Source: SB11 sp943370295 (lineage in GTDB: Bacteria > Bacteroidota > Bacteroidia > UBA8524). From it: a stretch of DNA of 64,000 bases. How positions within the stretch are numbered: position 1 is the first letter of the stretch; each line of letters begins with the position of its first letter. This document shows positions 1 to 7,906 of this stretch, piece after piece. The stretch spans positions 62,001 through 126,000 of the forward strand of contig CALRQL020000007.1 in assembly GCA_943370295.1 (NCBI GenBank), in the 5' to 3' direction. The position numbers and the translations under genes are program-made. The notes beneath the pieces are model-generated. The model was not told the DNA's origin, searched no databases, and saw nothing but the letters and a program-made list of their open reading frames with translations.

Positions 1-232
1 CCTGCCCGTAATCGTAGTTTATGCGAACTATCAACCGGTAATTATTCCCTTTAATGTTAAACACCACTCTATTGCCGGCTAAAAAGCTTGCACTGGGGTA
101 TTCTCTTTTTATATCATTGGGAGTTTTCCAGTTTGCAGCCTCTGCTTCTTGATACCATGCTCTTAATTGTTGTTCACAATCAGCATGTCGTTCCCAAAAC
201 TCACGCAGTGTTTTCTTGGCTATTACTCTCAC
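1..232 (-). CDS. higB: HigB-family toxin (RelE-like mRNA interferase), 3' end cut by window edge
   Basis: The frame starts at a GTG at 232-230 directly after an in-frame TAG, so no longer start exists. It reads VRVIAKKTLREFWERHADCE, then a region ending in VVFNIKGNNYRLIVRINYDY at the window edge. This matches the HigB branch of the RelE/ParE toxin fold, which cleaves translated mRNA on the ribosome. About 77 residues are visible of a family length near 95-100. In such loci the antitoxin gene higA normally follows the toxin, which here would lie beyond base 1. A -7 box lies at 248-255. The gene is divergent from uvrC. Toxin family is confident; activity and the antitoxin are not visible. Confidence 0.85.
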   Translation of the reverse strand, partial: MRVIAKKTLREFWERHADCEQQLRAWYQEAEAANWKTPNDIKREYPSASFLAGNRVVFNIKGNNYRLIVRINYDYGQ

Positions 233-247
233 CTAAAATTCTTTATA

Positions 248-255
248 CAAAGATA
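248..255 (-). promoter_or_regulatory. -7 promoter box of the HigB-type toxin gene
   Basis: The minus strand reads TATCTTTG, a full match to the Bacteroidota -7 consensus TAnnTTTG, 15 bases before the GTG start. I see no clear -33 TTTG at the usual spacing. Confidence 0.55.
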
Positions 256-312
256 AAAAAAAGTTCCCGTATTGGGAGTTTTTATTTCAAATCAACTCAA
301 CCCGCTATTTCC

Positions 313-320
313 TAACTTTG
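313..320 (+). promoter_or_regulatory. -7 promoter box of uvrC, abutting the start codon
   Basis: TAACTTTG matches TAnnTTTG and ends only four bases before the uvrC ATG at 325. Since transcription normally starts 4-7 bases after this box, the message would begin at or next to the start codon, that is, be leaderless. Confidence 0.55.
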
Positions 321-324
321 CGCT

Positions 325-2133
325 ATGCCTGCTGCCGAGGATAAACTCAAAAAGATTATTTCGATACTGCCCGATTCTCCCGGAGTGTATAAGTACTACA
401 GTTCCGAAGGGGAGTTGATTTACATTGGCAAGGCTAAAAGCCTTAAAAAGCGTGTATCCTCCTACTTTAATAAAAACCAGTACGAGAACAAAAAAACGGC
501 TGTGCTGGTGAGCCGTATCGCCGATATACAGTACACCGTAGTAGATACCGAGTTTGATGCGCTGCTGCTGGAAAACAACCTGATTAAAGAGTTTAAGCCC
601 CGCTTTAATATTGATTGGAAGGACGATAAAACCTATCCTTTCATACGGCTTACCAAAGAACGTTTCCCCAAGGTGTTCCCAACCCGAAACCCAGTTAAAG
701 ATGGCTCTGAGTATTTTGGTCCATACGGCTCAGTAAGGATGATGCACACCATATTGGAGTTGGTGCGCAATGTATATCCTTTGCGTAACTGCAATCTAAA
801 CCTTAGCGATGCCAATATTAAAGCCGGAAAATTTAAAACCTGCCTTGAGTATCAGATAGGGAATTGCAAAGGCCCCTGTGAGGGATTACAAAGCGAGGCG
901 GATTACATGAATAGCATTGAGCAGGTGCGCAAGATATTGCGCGGTAATGTGGGCGAGGTAATTCAATACCTTAAAAAGGATATGCAGGAAGCTGCCTCGC
1001 AATTGAAGTTTGAGGTGGCGGCTGTGGCTAAAACCAAGCTGGATATTTTAGAGAATTATCAAGGCAAATCAACGGTGGTTACCCAAGTGCGCCATGATGT
1101 GGACGTGTTTAATATGGCCGATGCGGGTAAAAGCGCGTTTATTAATTATTTAAAGGTAAACCACGGGATTATCATCCAAACCCAAACGCTGGAGTACAAA
1201 AAACGATTGGAGGAAACGCCGCAGGAAATGCTTGAAATGGCCATTGCCGAAATGCGTAACCGATACAACAGCAAAGCCGAAGAGATATTAGTCCCTTTTG
1301 AGTTGGACATTGACGACCCTAATATCAGGTTTACGGTGCCTAAAACAGGTGATAAAAAGAAACTGTTAGACCTATCTTTAAAGAATGCTATTTTCTATAA
1401 AAACGATAAGGTAACCCAAAGCGAAAAGCTAAATCCCGATTTACGTGTGGAAAGGGTGATGACGCAAATGAAAAACGATTTGCACCTTACCGAATTGCCT
1501 TATCATATTGAGTGTTTTGATAACTCAAACTTTCAGGGAAAATACCCCGTATCAGCAATGGTGTGCTTTAAAAACGGCAAGCCCAGTAAGAAAGATTACC
1601 GCCATTTTAACGTGCAAACGGTAGAAGGGCCGAACGATTTTGCCACGATGAAGGAGGTAATTACCCGCCGTTACAAACGCTTGCAAGAAGAAAACCAACC
1701 GTTGCCCCAACTGCTGATTGTTGATGGTGGTAAAGGCCAGTTGAGCAGTGCGGTGGAGGCGTTAAAAGAAATGGGCATTTACGGCAAACTCCCCGTGATT
1801 GGTATTGCGAAGCGGTTAGAAGAAATTTATTACCCCGAAGACCCGCTGCCCCTGCACATAGATAAAAAATCAGAAACGTTGCGGATTATACAGCAAATGC
1901 GCGACGAGGCGCATCGTTTTGGGATTACCCATCACCGCAAACGCCGTGATAAAGGAACGTTGGTAACAGAACTGACCGAGATTAAAGGCATTGGTGATGA
2001 AACGGCCAATCAATTGTTATCGCACTTTAAATCGGTAAAGAAACTAAAAGAGGCTTCCTTAGAAAGCATTGAAGCCATTATTGGCAAGGCAAAAGCCAAA
2101 GTAGTGGTAGAGTATTTCGGTATGGGGGAATAA
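325..2133 (+). CDS. uvrC: UvrABC system protein C (excinuclease subunit C)
   Basis: UvrC makes the 3' and 5' incisions around a lesion in nucleotide excision repair after loading by UvrA and UvrB. At 602 residues it has full family length. The N-terminal GIY-YIG nuclease domain is seen as PGVYKYY, IYIGKAKSLKKRVSSYF (residues about 15-95). A UVR-type helix pair lies near residues 200-235. The RNase H-like second nuclease domain contains ECFDNSNFQG and LLIVDGGKGQ (about 395-475), and the C-terminal helix-hairpin-helix reads LTEIKGIGDETANQLL. The start at 325 is supported by the -7 box at 313-320. The gene is monocistronic and convergent with the downstream protease gene. Confidence 0.97.
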   Translation: MPAAEDKLKKIISILPDSPGVYKYYSSEGELIYIGKAKSLKKRVSSYFNKNQYENKKTAVLVSRIADIQYTVVDTEFDALLLENNLIKEFKPRFNIDWKDDKTYPFIRLTKERFPKVFPTRNPVKDGSEYFGPYGSVRMMHTILELVRNVYPLRNCNLNLSDANIKAGKFKTCLEYQIGNCKGPCEGLQSEADYMNSIEQVRKILRGNVGEVIQYLKKDMQEAASQLKFEVAAVAKTKLDILENYQGKSTVVTQVRHDVDVFNMADAGKSAFINYLKVNHGIIIQTQTLEYKKRLEETPQEMLEMAIAEMRNRYNSKAEEILVPFELDIDDPNIRFTVPKTGDKKKLLDLSLKNAIFYKNDKVTQSEKLNPDLRVERVMTQMKNDLHLTELPYHIECFDNSNFQGKYPVSAMVCFKNGKPSKKDYRHFNVQTVEGPNDFATMKEVITRRYKRLQEENQPLPQLLIVDGGKGQLSSAVEALKEMGIYGKLPVIGIAKRLEEIYYPEDPLPLHIDKKSETLRIIQQMRDEAHRFGITHHRKRRDKGTLVTELTEIKGIGDETANQLLSHFKSVKKLKEASLESIEAIIGKAKAKVVVEYFGMGE

Positions 2134-2155
2134 GCACCCTGTTGGGGCAACAAAG

Positions 2156-3223
2156 CTATTCAGCTTCTACAATGTACACAAAATCCTGTATCGCTTTTAC
2201 TTGTTGTGTAAGAGGTTTACCAGATAAGCTATTAGCAGCGGCAGGCTGTTTCACTCCTGCTTTTTGCATAGCTGCTAAAACGTGTGTCAATTTTATTGCA
2301 TAAGTAGCATTTTCAGCACCACTTAATTTGGCATTTATCACCCCTACTACAGCACCGTTTTTATCAAACAAAGGAGCACCGCTGTTACCGGGCTGTACCG
2401 GAGCCGAAATTTGATAACTGGTGGTATCTCCCTTATAACCGTTTTGTGAGCTAACCAGCCCGTCCGTTAGTTTAATATCCTCGCCCATAGCATTCGTTAG
2501 AGGGTACCCCAATACAAAAATGCTCTCTCCAATTTCACAAGCGGTGTTTCGCAACGTGTACACGGGGGTGTTAATCGTTATCTTATCATCCAATTTCAGA
2601 ATTGCTAAATCGTTGGTGCTATCCGTATAAATAACCGAAGCAGACAGTGATGATTTTTTATTTCCGTTAACTCCGCGTACAGTTACATTTTTTGTGTTCT
2701 CAATTACGTGGTAATTGGTAATAATAAAACCGTCGTTACTCAATAAGAACCCACTGGCACTCCGTTTACCCGTGTTTTTATCATCTTCAAAACTTTCAGG
2801 GATGTAGGGATAGGTGATGCGCTCGGATGAGTAGAGTGCTGAATAAAAACCTTTGTCTTTTTTTTCACTTTCAATTTCATTAACAGCTGGGTTTTTATCT
2901 ATGATTTTAAGTCGGAGCTCTCCAGTCGTATTAGTATGAATTCTAACAAATATTGTATCATTAAGGGTTAATGGGATATTTAAATTTTCACTAATACTTG
3001 AAGCAGAAGCAGAAAATAAAGCATTACCGTATGAATATATTTTGTGGTAGAGTATGCCTCGATTGAGAGTAATAACATTGATATTGTTAAGAGAAAGATT
3101 TTTATTGGTAGGATATCCAGTTGTATAAAACACAACTACCCCAAACTCCCTGTCTTTGGTTTGACCTGTAAGCGTACTGGCAAAAAGCACCAAAGAAACT
3201 ACCAAAAAGAAAACCCTTTTCAT
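2156..3223 (-). CDS. Secreted trypsin-like serine protease (S1C/HtrA-like, no PDZ)
   Basis: The 355-residue product starts with a signal peptide (MKRVFFLVVSLVLFASTLTG) and carries an S1 chymotrypsin-fold protease domain. The triad is visible: His in FIITNYHVIENT, Asp in DSTNDLAILKLD, and Ser in QPGNSGAPLFD. This arrangement is that of the DegP/HtrA branch. No PDZ domain follows; only about 40 residues remain after the catalytic domain, so it differs from classical HtrA chaperone-proteases. The N-terminal 110 residues match nothing I recognise. It probably acts in the periplasm or outside the cell. It stands alone, convergent with uvrC; the substrate is unknown. Confidence 0.85.
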   Translation of the reverse strand: MKRVFFLVVSLVLFASTLTGQTKDREFGVVVFYTTGYPTNKNLSLNNINVITLNRGILYHKIYSYGNALFSASASSISENLNIPLTLNDTIFVRIHTNTTGELRLKIIDKNPAVNEIESEKKDKGFYSALYSSERITYPYIPESFEDDKNTGKRSASGFLLSNDGFIITNYHVIENTKNVTVRGVNGNKKSSLSASVIYTDSTNDLAILKLDDKITINTPVYTLRNTACEIGESIFVLGYPLTNAMGEDIKLTDGLVSSQNGYKGDTTSYQISAPVQPGNSGAPLFDKNGAVVGVINAKLSGAENATYAIKLTHVLAAMQKAGVKQPAAANSLSGKPLTQQVKAIQDFVYIVEAE

Positions 3224-3289
3224 AACTATTGTTTTGTGGCAATATTATGAAAAGGGTTTTAAAAGGATGTGTATTTTTCGATAACAATG

Positions 3290-3375
3290 TCCGTCATGCT
3301 GAACTTGTTTCAGCATCACATTACCAATTCAGGAAGAACACCGATGATATTCCGAAACAAGTTCGGAATGACGGA
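3290..3375. repeat. Nested palindromic intergenic repeat
   Basis: Outer arms TCCGTCAT (3290-3297) and ATGACGGA (3368-3375) pair. Each side holds its own hairpin: ATGCTGAA/TTCAGCAT at 3296-3316 and ATTCCGAA/TTCGGAAT at 3349-3369. The two hairpins are diverged copies of one unit in opposite orientation, with changes compensated on both arms. It lies between the divergent-side end of the protease gene and menB. It resembles dispersed repeats common between Bacteroidota genes. Confidence 0.75.
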
Positions 3376-3422
3376 GTGCTGAAAATCTCTAAATCAAAAA
3401 GTCAACAAACCAAAAATTCTCC

Positions 3423-4250
3423 TTACGGGAATTTAGGGAATTTGCTAAAGTCGGGTTTGCGTTTCTCAACAAAAGCGTTTTTACCTTCTTTGCCTTCTTC
3501 GCTCAAGTAGTAAAGCAAGGTAGCGTTACCTGCCAACTCCTGTATACCGGCTTGTCCGTCCAATTCAGCGTTGAAAGAGCTTTTCAGCATACGCAACGCT
3601 ATCGGCGATTTTTCAAGTATTTTATTGCACCATTCTACCGTAGTTTGTTCCAACATTTCCAAAGGCACCACCTTGTTTACCAACCCCATTTGCAAAGCAT
3701 CGTTGGCATCGTATTGGTCGCACAAATACCAAATTTCGCGGGCTTTTTTCTGGCCTACAATGCGGGCAAGGTACGAAGCACCAAAACCACCGTCAAAACT
3801 ACCCACCTTAGGACCTGTTTGTCCAAAACGGGCATTTTCAGCAGCAATACTAAGGTCGCAAATCACGTGCAATACGTGTCCGCCACCAATTGCCCAGCCG
3901 GCTACCGCAGCAATTACAGGCTTGGGTATGCGGCGTATTTGCATTTGCAAATCCAACACGTTTAGACGGGGTACACCATCGTTACCCACGTAGCCGCCAT
4001 CAACGCGCACGGTTTGGTCACCGCCGCTGCAAAAAGCCTTGCCGCCTTCTCCTGTCAAAACAATCACGCCAATGTCTTCGCGTTCGCGGCAAATATTCAT
4101 TGCGTCAATCATTTCTTTTACCGTAAGCGGGGTAAAAGCATTGTGCACCTTCGGGCGGTTAATGCTTATACGGGCTATCCCGTTGTATTGATGAAAAAGA
4201 ATCTCTTCGTATTCTTTTATCGGTTGCCAGTCATATCTATTCCAGTCCAT
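3423..4250 (-). CDS. menB: 1,4-dihydroxy-2-naphthoyl-CoA synthase
   Basis: MenB closes the second ring of menaquinone, converting o-succinylbenzoyl-CoA to 1,4-dihydroxy-2-naphthoyl-CoA. The 275-residue protein is a crotonase-fold enzyme of the expected length. Diagnostic stretches are RPKVHNAFTPLTVKEM, AFCSGGDQTVR, AGWAIGGGHVLHVICDLSIA (oxyanion hole), FGQTGPKVGSFDGGFGASYL and the C-terminal KRKPDFSKFPKFP. The ATG overlaps the end of menD by 14 bases, so the two are cotranscribed and probably translationally coupled. No menC or menE is next to it. Confidence 0.97.
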   Translation of the reverse strand: MDWNRYDWQPIKEYEEILFHQYNGIARISINRPKVHNAFTPLTVKEMIDAMNICREREDIGVIVLTGEGGKAFCSGGDQTVRVDGGYVGNDGVPRLNVLDLQMQIRRIPKPVIAAVAGWAIGGGHVLHVICDLSIAAENARFGQTGPKVGSFDGGFGASYLARIVGQKKAREIWYLCDQYDANDALQMGLVNKVVPLEMLEQTTVEWCNKILEKSPIALRMLKSSFNAELDGQAGIQELAGNATLLYYLSEEGKEGKNAFVEKRKPDFSKFPKFP

Positions 4251-5892
4251 GTATCAATTGTTTATACTCGTTAAAAAATTTAGTATTGGTTTCAGCATCG
4301 GTAAACACCTCCAGCACCTTCGGACGGTCTGAGACTTGGTATAAAAGCTCAAGTTCCCTTTCCAGTTCCTCAAAATTGCTTGCCTGCGCATAGCCCACCT
4401 TCATATCCTCGCACAAAAGCTTTGCAGTACGTTGGTGGCGGGTTTCTAAAAACTCCTCGCGTTCGGGCATTTGCCCCGGCCCGTCAATCAATCTGAAAAT
4501 AGCCCCACCGCCATTGTTCAGTATAATTATGCGCAAGTTTGCGGGCGCAAATTTATTCCAAAGGGCGTTACTATCATAAAAAAATGCCACATCGCCTGTG
4601 ATGAGTGTCACTGGGGATGATTTTGCAATAAGAGCTGCCCCCACTGCTGTTGAGGTACATCCATCAATACCTGATACCCCGCGGTTACAGTAGATACTGC
4701 CTTGTGCAGGACGATAACCCAACAGATTGAGCCACCGTACAGCCATACTATTTGCCAGTTGCAGTTGACTGTTGGCTGGCAGTTGTTCGGTTATTTTTTT
4801 AACCGCAATAAACTCACAAAAAGTTTGGCTGGTTAGTTTGTCCGATGCCAGTTGTATCAACATTTTATCCCAAGCATACCATTGTTGCCAGTACTTGTTT
4901 GTTTTTTCAGCCCAGGGCAATGATGAAAGCACTTCTGATATATCACCCGTGACTAATTGCGGATTGGTTTGAAATGGGTCAGCTATATCGCTCGTTGGGC
5001 TTATATGAAAGTGGTGAGTTGGTTTGTTTTGACGAAGAAACAGTTTAAGGTTTTTTGATACAGTGCTTGTTCCCGTTGTAATTAATACATCAGGACGAAG
5101 CTGTTGAGGGATGTCTGCATTTTTCTTTGAAAGTAATAAGTCCCAATACTGAATATTCCCTTTTCGGTTACTTACTACATCGCTAAGTATTACAGCCTTT
5201 TCACCAATGGTATCGTGTACAAAGTGTATATCATTGTTTGCCTTATTAGCACCATTAAATACCAACACCTTCTCAGCATTTTTAAAAGCAGCAAGTAATT
5301 CGGCGTGTTTTTCAAGTAAAGGGGTATTGATTGACTTTTGGTAATAAACAGCAGTGTAGTTAAATGTATCGTAAATGGAGGTATATAGCGGTTCGCGTAA
5401 AGGCACATTCAGGTGCACGGGGCCATTATTACCGGTAGTAGCAACCGTATAGGCATCAAAAACTGTAGCACTAAATTCTTCAGGATTATCGTAATAGTCA
5501 GGCAAGGCATAACTTGCTTTTACATGCTTGCCAAACACCTCGTGCTGGTGCATGGTTTGACCATCCCATTGGTCAATAAGTTCAGGTGGACGATCGGCAG
5601 TAATTATTAATAATGGTATGCGCTGGTAAAATGCCTCAACTATAGCAGGATAAAAATTTACTACCGCGCTACCCGATGTACAAATTAGAGCAACGGGGTG
5701 TAGCATCTGTTGTGCCATACCCAACGCAATAAATGCTGCGCTGCGTTCATCCACAACACTATGGCATTCGATATCAGGATGACGCACGAAAGCCATGGTA
5801 AGCGGTGCATTGCGGCTGCCGGGACAAATTATTGCATAACGTACATCGGCGGCTGCGCACGCGGCGGCTATGTGGTTAATGGCTTCCTGCAT
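4237..5892 (-). CDS. menD: SEPHCHC synthase (2-succinyl-5-enolpyruvyl-6-hydroxy-3-cyclohexene-1-carboxylate synthase)
   Basis: MenD is the thiamine-diphosphate enzyme that joins isochorismate and 2-oxoglutarate in menaquinone synthesis. Signature stretches include CPGSRNAPLTMAF near the N-terminus, DERSAAFIALGMAQ, ITADRPPEL, and the cofactor-binding ITGDVAFFYDSNALWN followed by NNGGGAIFRLIDG. I start it at the ATG at 5892 (MQEAINHIAAACAAA, 551 residues). An in-frame TTG at 5913 lies within the promoter -7 box and is therefore unlikely. It heads the menD-menB operon; isochorismate comes from the menF product encoded at 42972-44027. Confidence 0.96.
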   Translation of the reverse strand: MQEAINHIAAACAAADVRYAIICPGSRNAPLTMAFVRHPDIECHSVVDERSAAFIALGMAQQMLHPVALICTSGSAVVNFYPAIVEAFYQRIPLLIITADRPPELIDQWDGQTMHQHEVFGKHVKASYALPDYYDNPEEFSATVFDAYTVATTGNNGPVHLNVPLREPLYTSIYDTFNYTAVYYQKSINTPLLEKHAELLAAFKNAEKVLVFNGANKANNDIHFVHDTIGEKAVILSDVVSNRKGNIQYWDLLLSKKNADIPQQLRPDVLITTGTSTVSKNLKLFLRQNKPTHHFHISPTSDIADPFQTNPQLVTGDISEVLSSLPWAEKTNKYWQQWYAWDKMLIQLASDKLTSQTFCEFIAVKKITEQLPANSQLQLANSMAVRWLNLLGYRPAQGSIYCNRGVSGIDGCTSTAVGAALIAKSSPVTLITGDVAFFYDSNALWNKFAPANLRIIILNNGGGAIFRLIDGPGQMPEREEFLETRHQRTAKLLCEDMKVGYAQASNFEELERELELLYQVSDRPKVLEVFTDAETNTKFFNEYKQLIHGLE

Positions 5893-5910
5893 TACGGTGT
5901 ATAAAACGGG

Positions 5911-5942
5911 CAAACCTAAAGTTTGTTTGCTGAATTATCAAA
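5911..5942 (-). promoter_or_regulatory. Promoter of menD-menB (-33 and -7 boxes)
   Basis: On the minus strand TTTG at 5942-5939 is followed after 20 bases by TAGGTTTG at 5918-5911. Both boxes and the spacing fit the Bacteroidota housekeeping promoter. The menD ATG lies 18 bases downstream of the -7 box, which decides between it and the TTG at 5913. Confidence 0.7.
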
Positions 5943-5969
5943 CGAACCTTACCCAACTTGCCGCAGTGT

Positions 5970-6700
5970 ATTGATTTCCCCGCTCTGCCCCCTTTAAAAG
6001 GCGAGGGGGTATTGTTTATCGTTGGTGTGAAAGTCCCCTTTAAGAGAATTTAGGGGTTAAGTGGTTTCATGTTTTTGTTGCTGGTTGGGAGTTGTTGGCT
6101 TAACTCACCCCCGATTTTTGTTTTGGCCGACTTTCTTATCTGCGCCCCTCTCTTTTTGTAAGAGAGGGGGAGAGTTACGTAATCGGGCAGTTTTGGATGG
6201 TTTGGGGTGAGTTAAATTATAGTGTTTAGGGTTTTATTGTGGATGTTGTCGGATGCTTTTGACTTATCTCTCCCAAAGATTAAGAGTGAATTAATTTCGC
6301 AGCTCCGCTCCTTCAAAAGTCGAGGGGGTATTGTTTATCGTTGGTGTGAAAGTCCCCTTTAAGGGAATTTAGAGGTTAAATGGTTTCATGTTTTTGTTGC
6401 TGGTTGGGAGTTATTGGCTTAACTCACCCCCGATTTTTGTTTTGGCCGACTTTCTTATCTGCGCCCCTCTCTTTTTGTAAGAGAGGGGGAGATTTACGTA
6501 ATCAGGAAGTTTTGGATGGTTTGGGGTGAGTTAAATTTTAGTGTTTAGGGTTTTATTGTTGAAGTTGTTGGATGCTTTTGGCTTATCTCTCCCAAAGATT
6601 AAGAATGAATTAATTTCGCAGATCCTCCCCTTCAAAAGGCGAGGTATTATAGTTTGTTGTTGGTGTGAAAGTCACCTTACAGGAGATTAGGGGTAAAATC
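5970..6700. repeat. 319-bp tandem repeat, about 2.3 copies
   Basis: The non-coding stretch between menD and the gene at 6768 is built from near-identical units: GAGGGGGTATTGTTTATCG begins at 6003 and again at 6322, and a shortened third copy (GAGGTATT) begins at 6641, giving a 319-bp period. Each full unit contains 12-base inverted repeats TTAACTCACCCC / GGGGTGAGTTAA (6100-6111 with 6204-6215; 6419-6430 with 6523-6534) that enclose a hairpin CCCCTCTCT-N7-AGAGAGGGG. No frame of useful length is open on either strand. Confidence 0.85.
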
Positions 6701-6767
6701 TTAAAATCATTTTGGGGGTAGGGGTAACTTTTATTGTATAGAGAATATTGGCATTAAGATTGAAACT

Positions 6768-7631
6768 ATGAAAACAAAACGACTAAACACTATGAAAAAA
6801 TTATACATGCTTGCCTTTTTGATGTTGGGCATTGTATCCTTTGCTGGTGCCCAGCATCATATAGGTTTTTACCTGAACGGAGCTACACCGTTTAATCAAC
6901 TGAACGATTCAGGATATCGCAACGGTATCGGCTTTTCGGTAGAGTACCTTAGCCCTTCATTATTTGCACCCAATACCCGCAGCCCGTTTGAAGTAAGAGT
7001 AGGAGCCGGCATCGAGTTTTTTCACCATGGTAGCAGCAAAAAAGTAGAAAACTTAGTGTTTGACACCCCCAACAACGATTTGGGCAGCAGCAAATTGCAA
7101 AACCAAATGTTCGGTTTTTTTGTCGCTCCTAAATTTATATTCAACGTAGGCCGTTTCAGTCCTTATGTTGATGTTTTTGCAAACGCCCGTATATTTAATA
7201 GTTATCAGGTAAACCGCTTTAATAAAGAAGTACAAGGGTATGAACGAAGCTCAAGCAAGCCTGTTGTTCAAAACGCTGCTGCCCATTACGGTGGTTCTGT
7301 AGGGCTTATTTATAACTTGGGCAGCCGCATAGCTTTTGATGCAAGGGTGAGTTACTCAACAGGCAGTGCCATAAACTTTGTAGATTTGAAATCACCTGCT
7401 AAAGATCCTGATCTTGCCAGCGGCATCACTTACCGCACTGTGCGCACGCCCGTATCGGATATGCTTACCTACCGCATTGGTATATTGATAAAATTAGACA
7501 ATATACAGCGCAGCCCACGCACAGAATACACACCTGATAACAACAGAATTAACTTAACTCCCAATACTCCCGCTCCCCGACCTGCTGAGGTGAAACCTGT
7601 GCCAAAACCTACCCCTCCTGTAAAACATTAA
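6768..7631 (+). CDS. Outer-membrane beta-barrel protein, function unknown
   Basis: The 287-residue product has a signal peptide ending near SFAGAQ and then alternating short amphipathic strands such as FEVRVGAGIEFFHHG, FFVAPKFIFNVGRFSPYVD and IAFDARVSYSTGSAINF, as in porin-like eight-stranded barrels. The C-terminal 35 residues form a Pro-rich tail (NTPAPRPAEVKPVPKPTPP) that is not part of a barrel. A second ATG at 6792 (MKKLYMLAFLMLG) would give a more usual signal peptide and may be the true start. It follows the 319-bp repeat region and ends at a strong terminator, so it is a single-gene unit. Confidence 0.75.
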   Translation: MKTKRLNTMKKLYMLAFLMLGIVSFAGAQHHIGFYLNGATPFNQLNDSGYRNGIGFSVEYLSPSLFAPNTRSPFEVRVGAGIEFFHHGSSKKVENLVFDTPNNDLGSSKLQNQMFGFFVAPKFIFNVGRFSPYVDVFANARIFNSYQVNRFNKEVQGYERSSSKPVVQNAAAHYGGSVGLIYNLGSRIAFDARVSYSTGSAINFVDLKSPAKDPDLASGITYRTVRTPVSDMLTYRIGILIKLDNIQRSPRTEYTPDNNRINLTPNTPAPRPAEVKPVPKPTPPVKH

Positions 7632-7661
7632 TTCATAAATAGTAGATACGATAAATTATAA

Positions 7662-7693
7662 TAAAGCCGGGCATAGCCCGGCTTTATTTTTTA
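7662..7693 (+). terminator. Rho-independent terminator
   Basis: An 11-base perfect stem TAAAGCCGGGC / GCCCGGCTTTA (7662-7672, 7676-7686) with loop ATA is followed by a T-rich run. It ends the barrel gene. Confidence 0.9.
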
Positions 7694-7906
7694 TTAACTA
7701 ATTATAATTTAGGATTAATTAACACATAGTTTTTTAATATCAACTGTAAAGATTTTTTTCAATGCCTGTTTCCGTTGGGTTGTTCCGGATTTTAGAATAT
7801 AAATTCGATGAATGTTAGTATGATAGTACTTATTCTATAAAGTTTTTTCTAAATTGCTACTGCATTGTTATGTTTTAAAAACCTACAACAAACATTTATT
7901 AAACAG

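Noticed and set aside
3229..3510. A 93-residue frame on the plus strand across the protease start and the palindromic repeat
   Set aside because: It runs through the nested palindrome and into menB on the other strand; the repeat makes it open by chance.
3552..3993. Long frames on the plus strand inside menB
   Set aside because: Shadow frames of menB on the opposite strand, without start signals or recognisable products.
5893..5913. TTG start for menD at 5913
   Set aside because: It overlaps the -7 box TAGGTTTG at 5911-5918, so it is not in the transcript; the ATG at 5892 is used.
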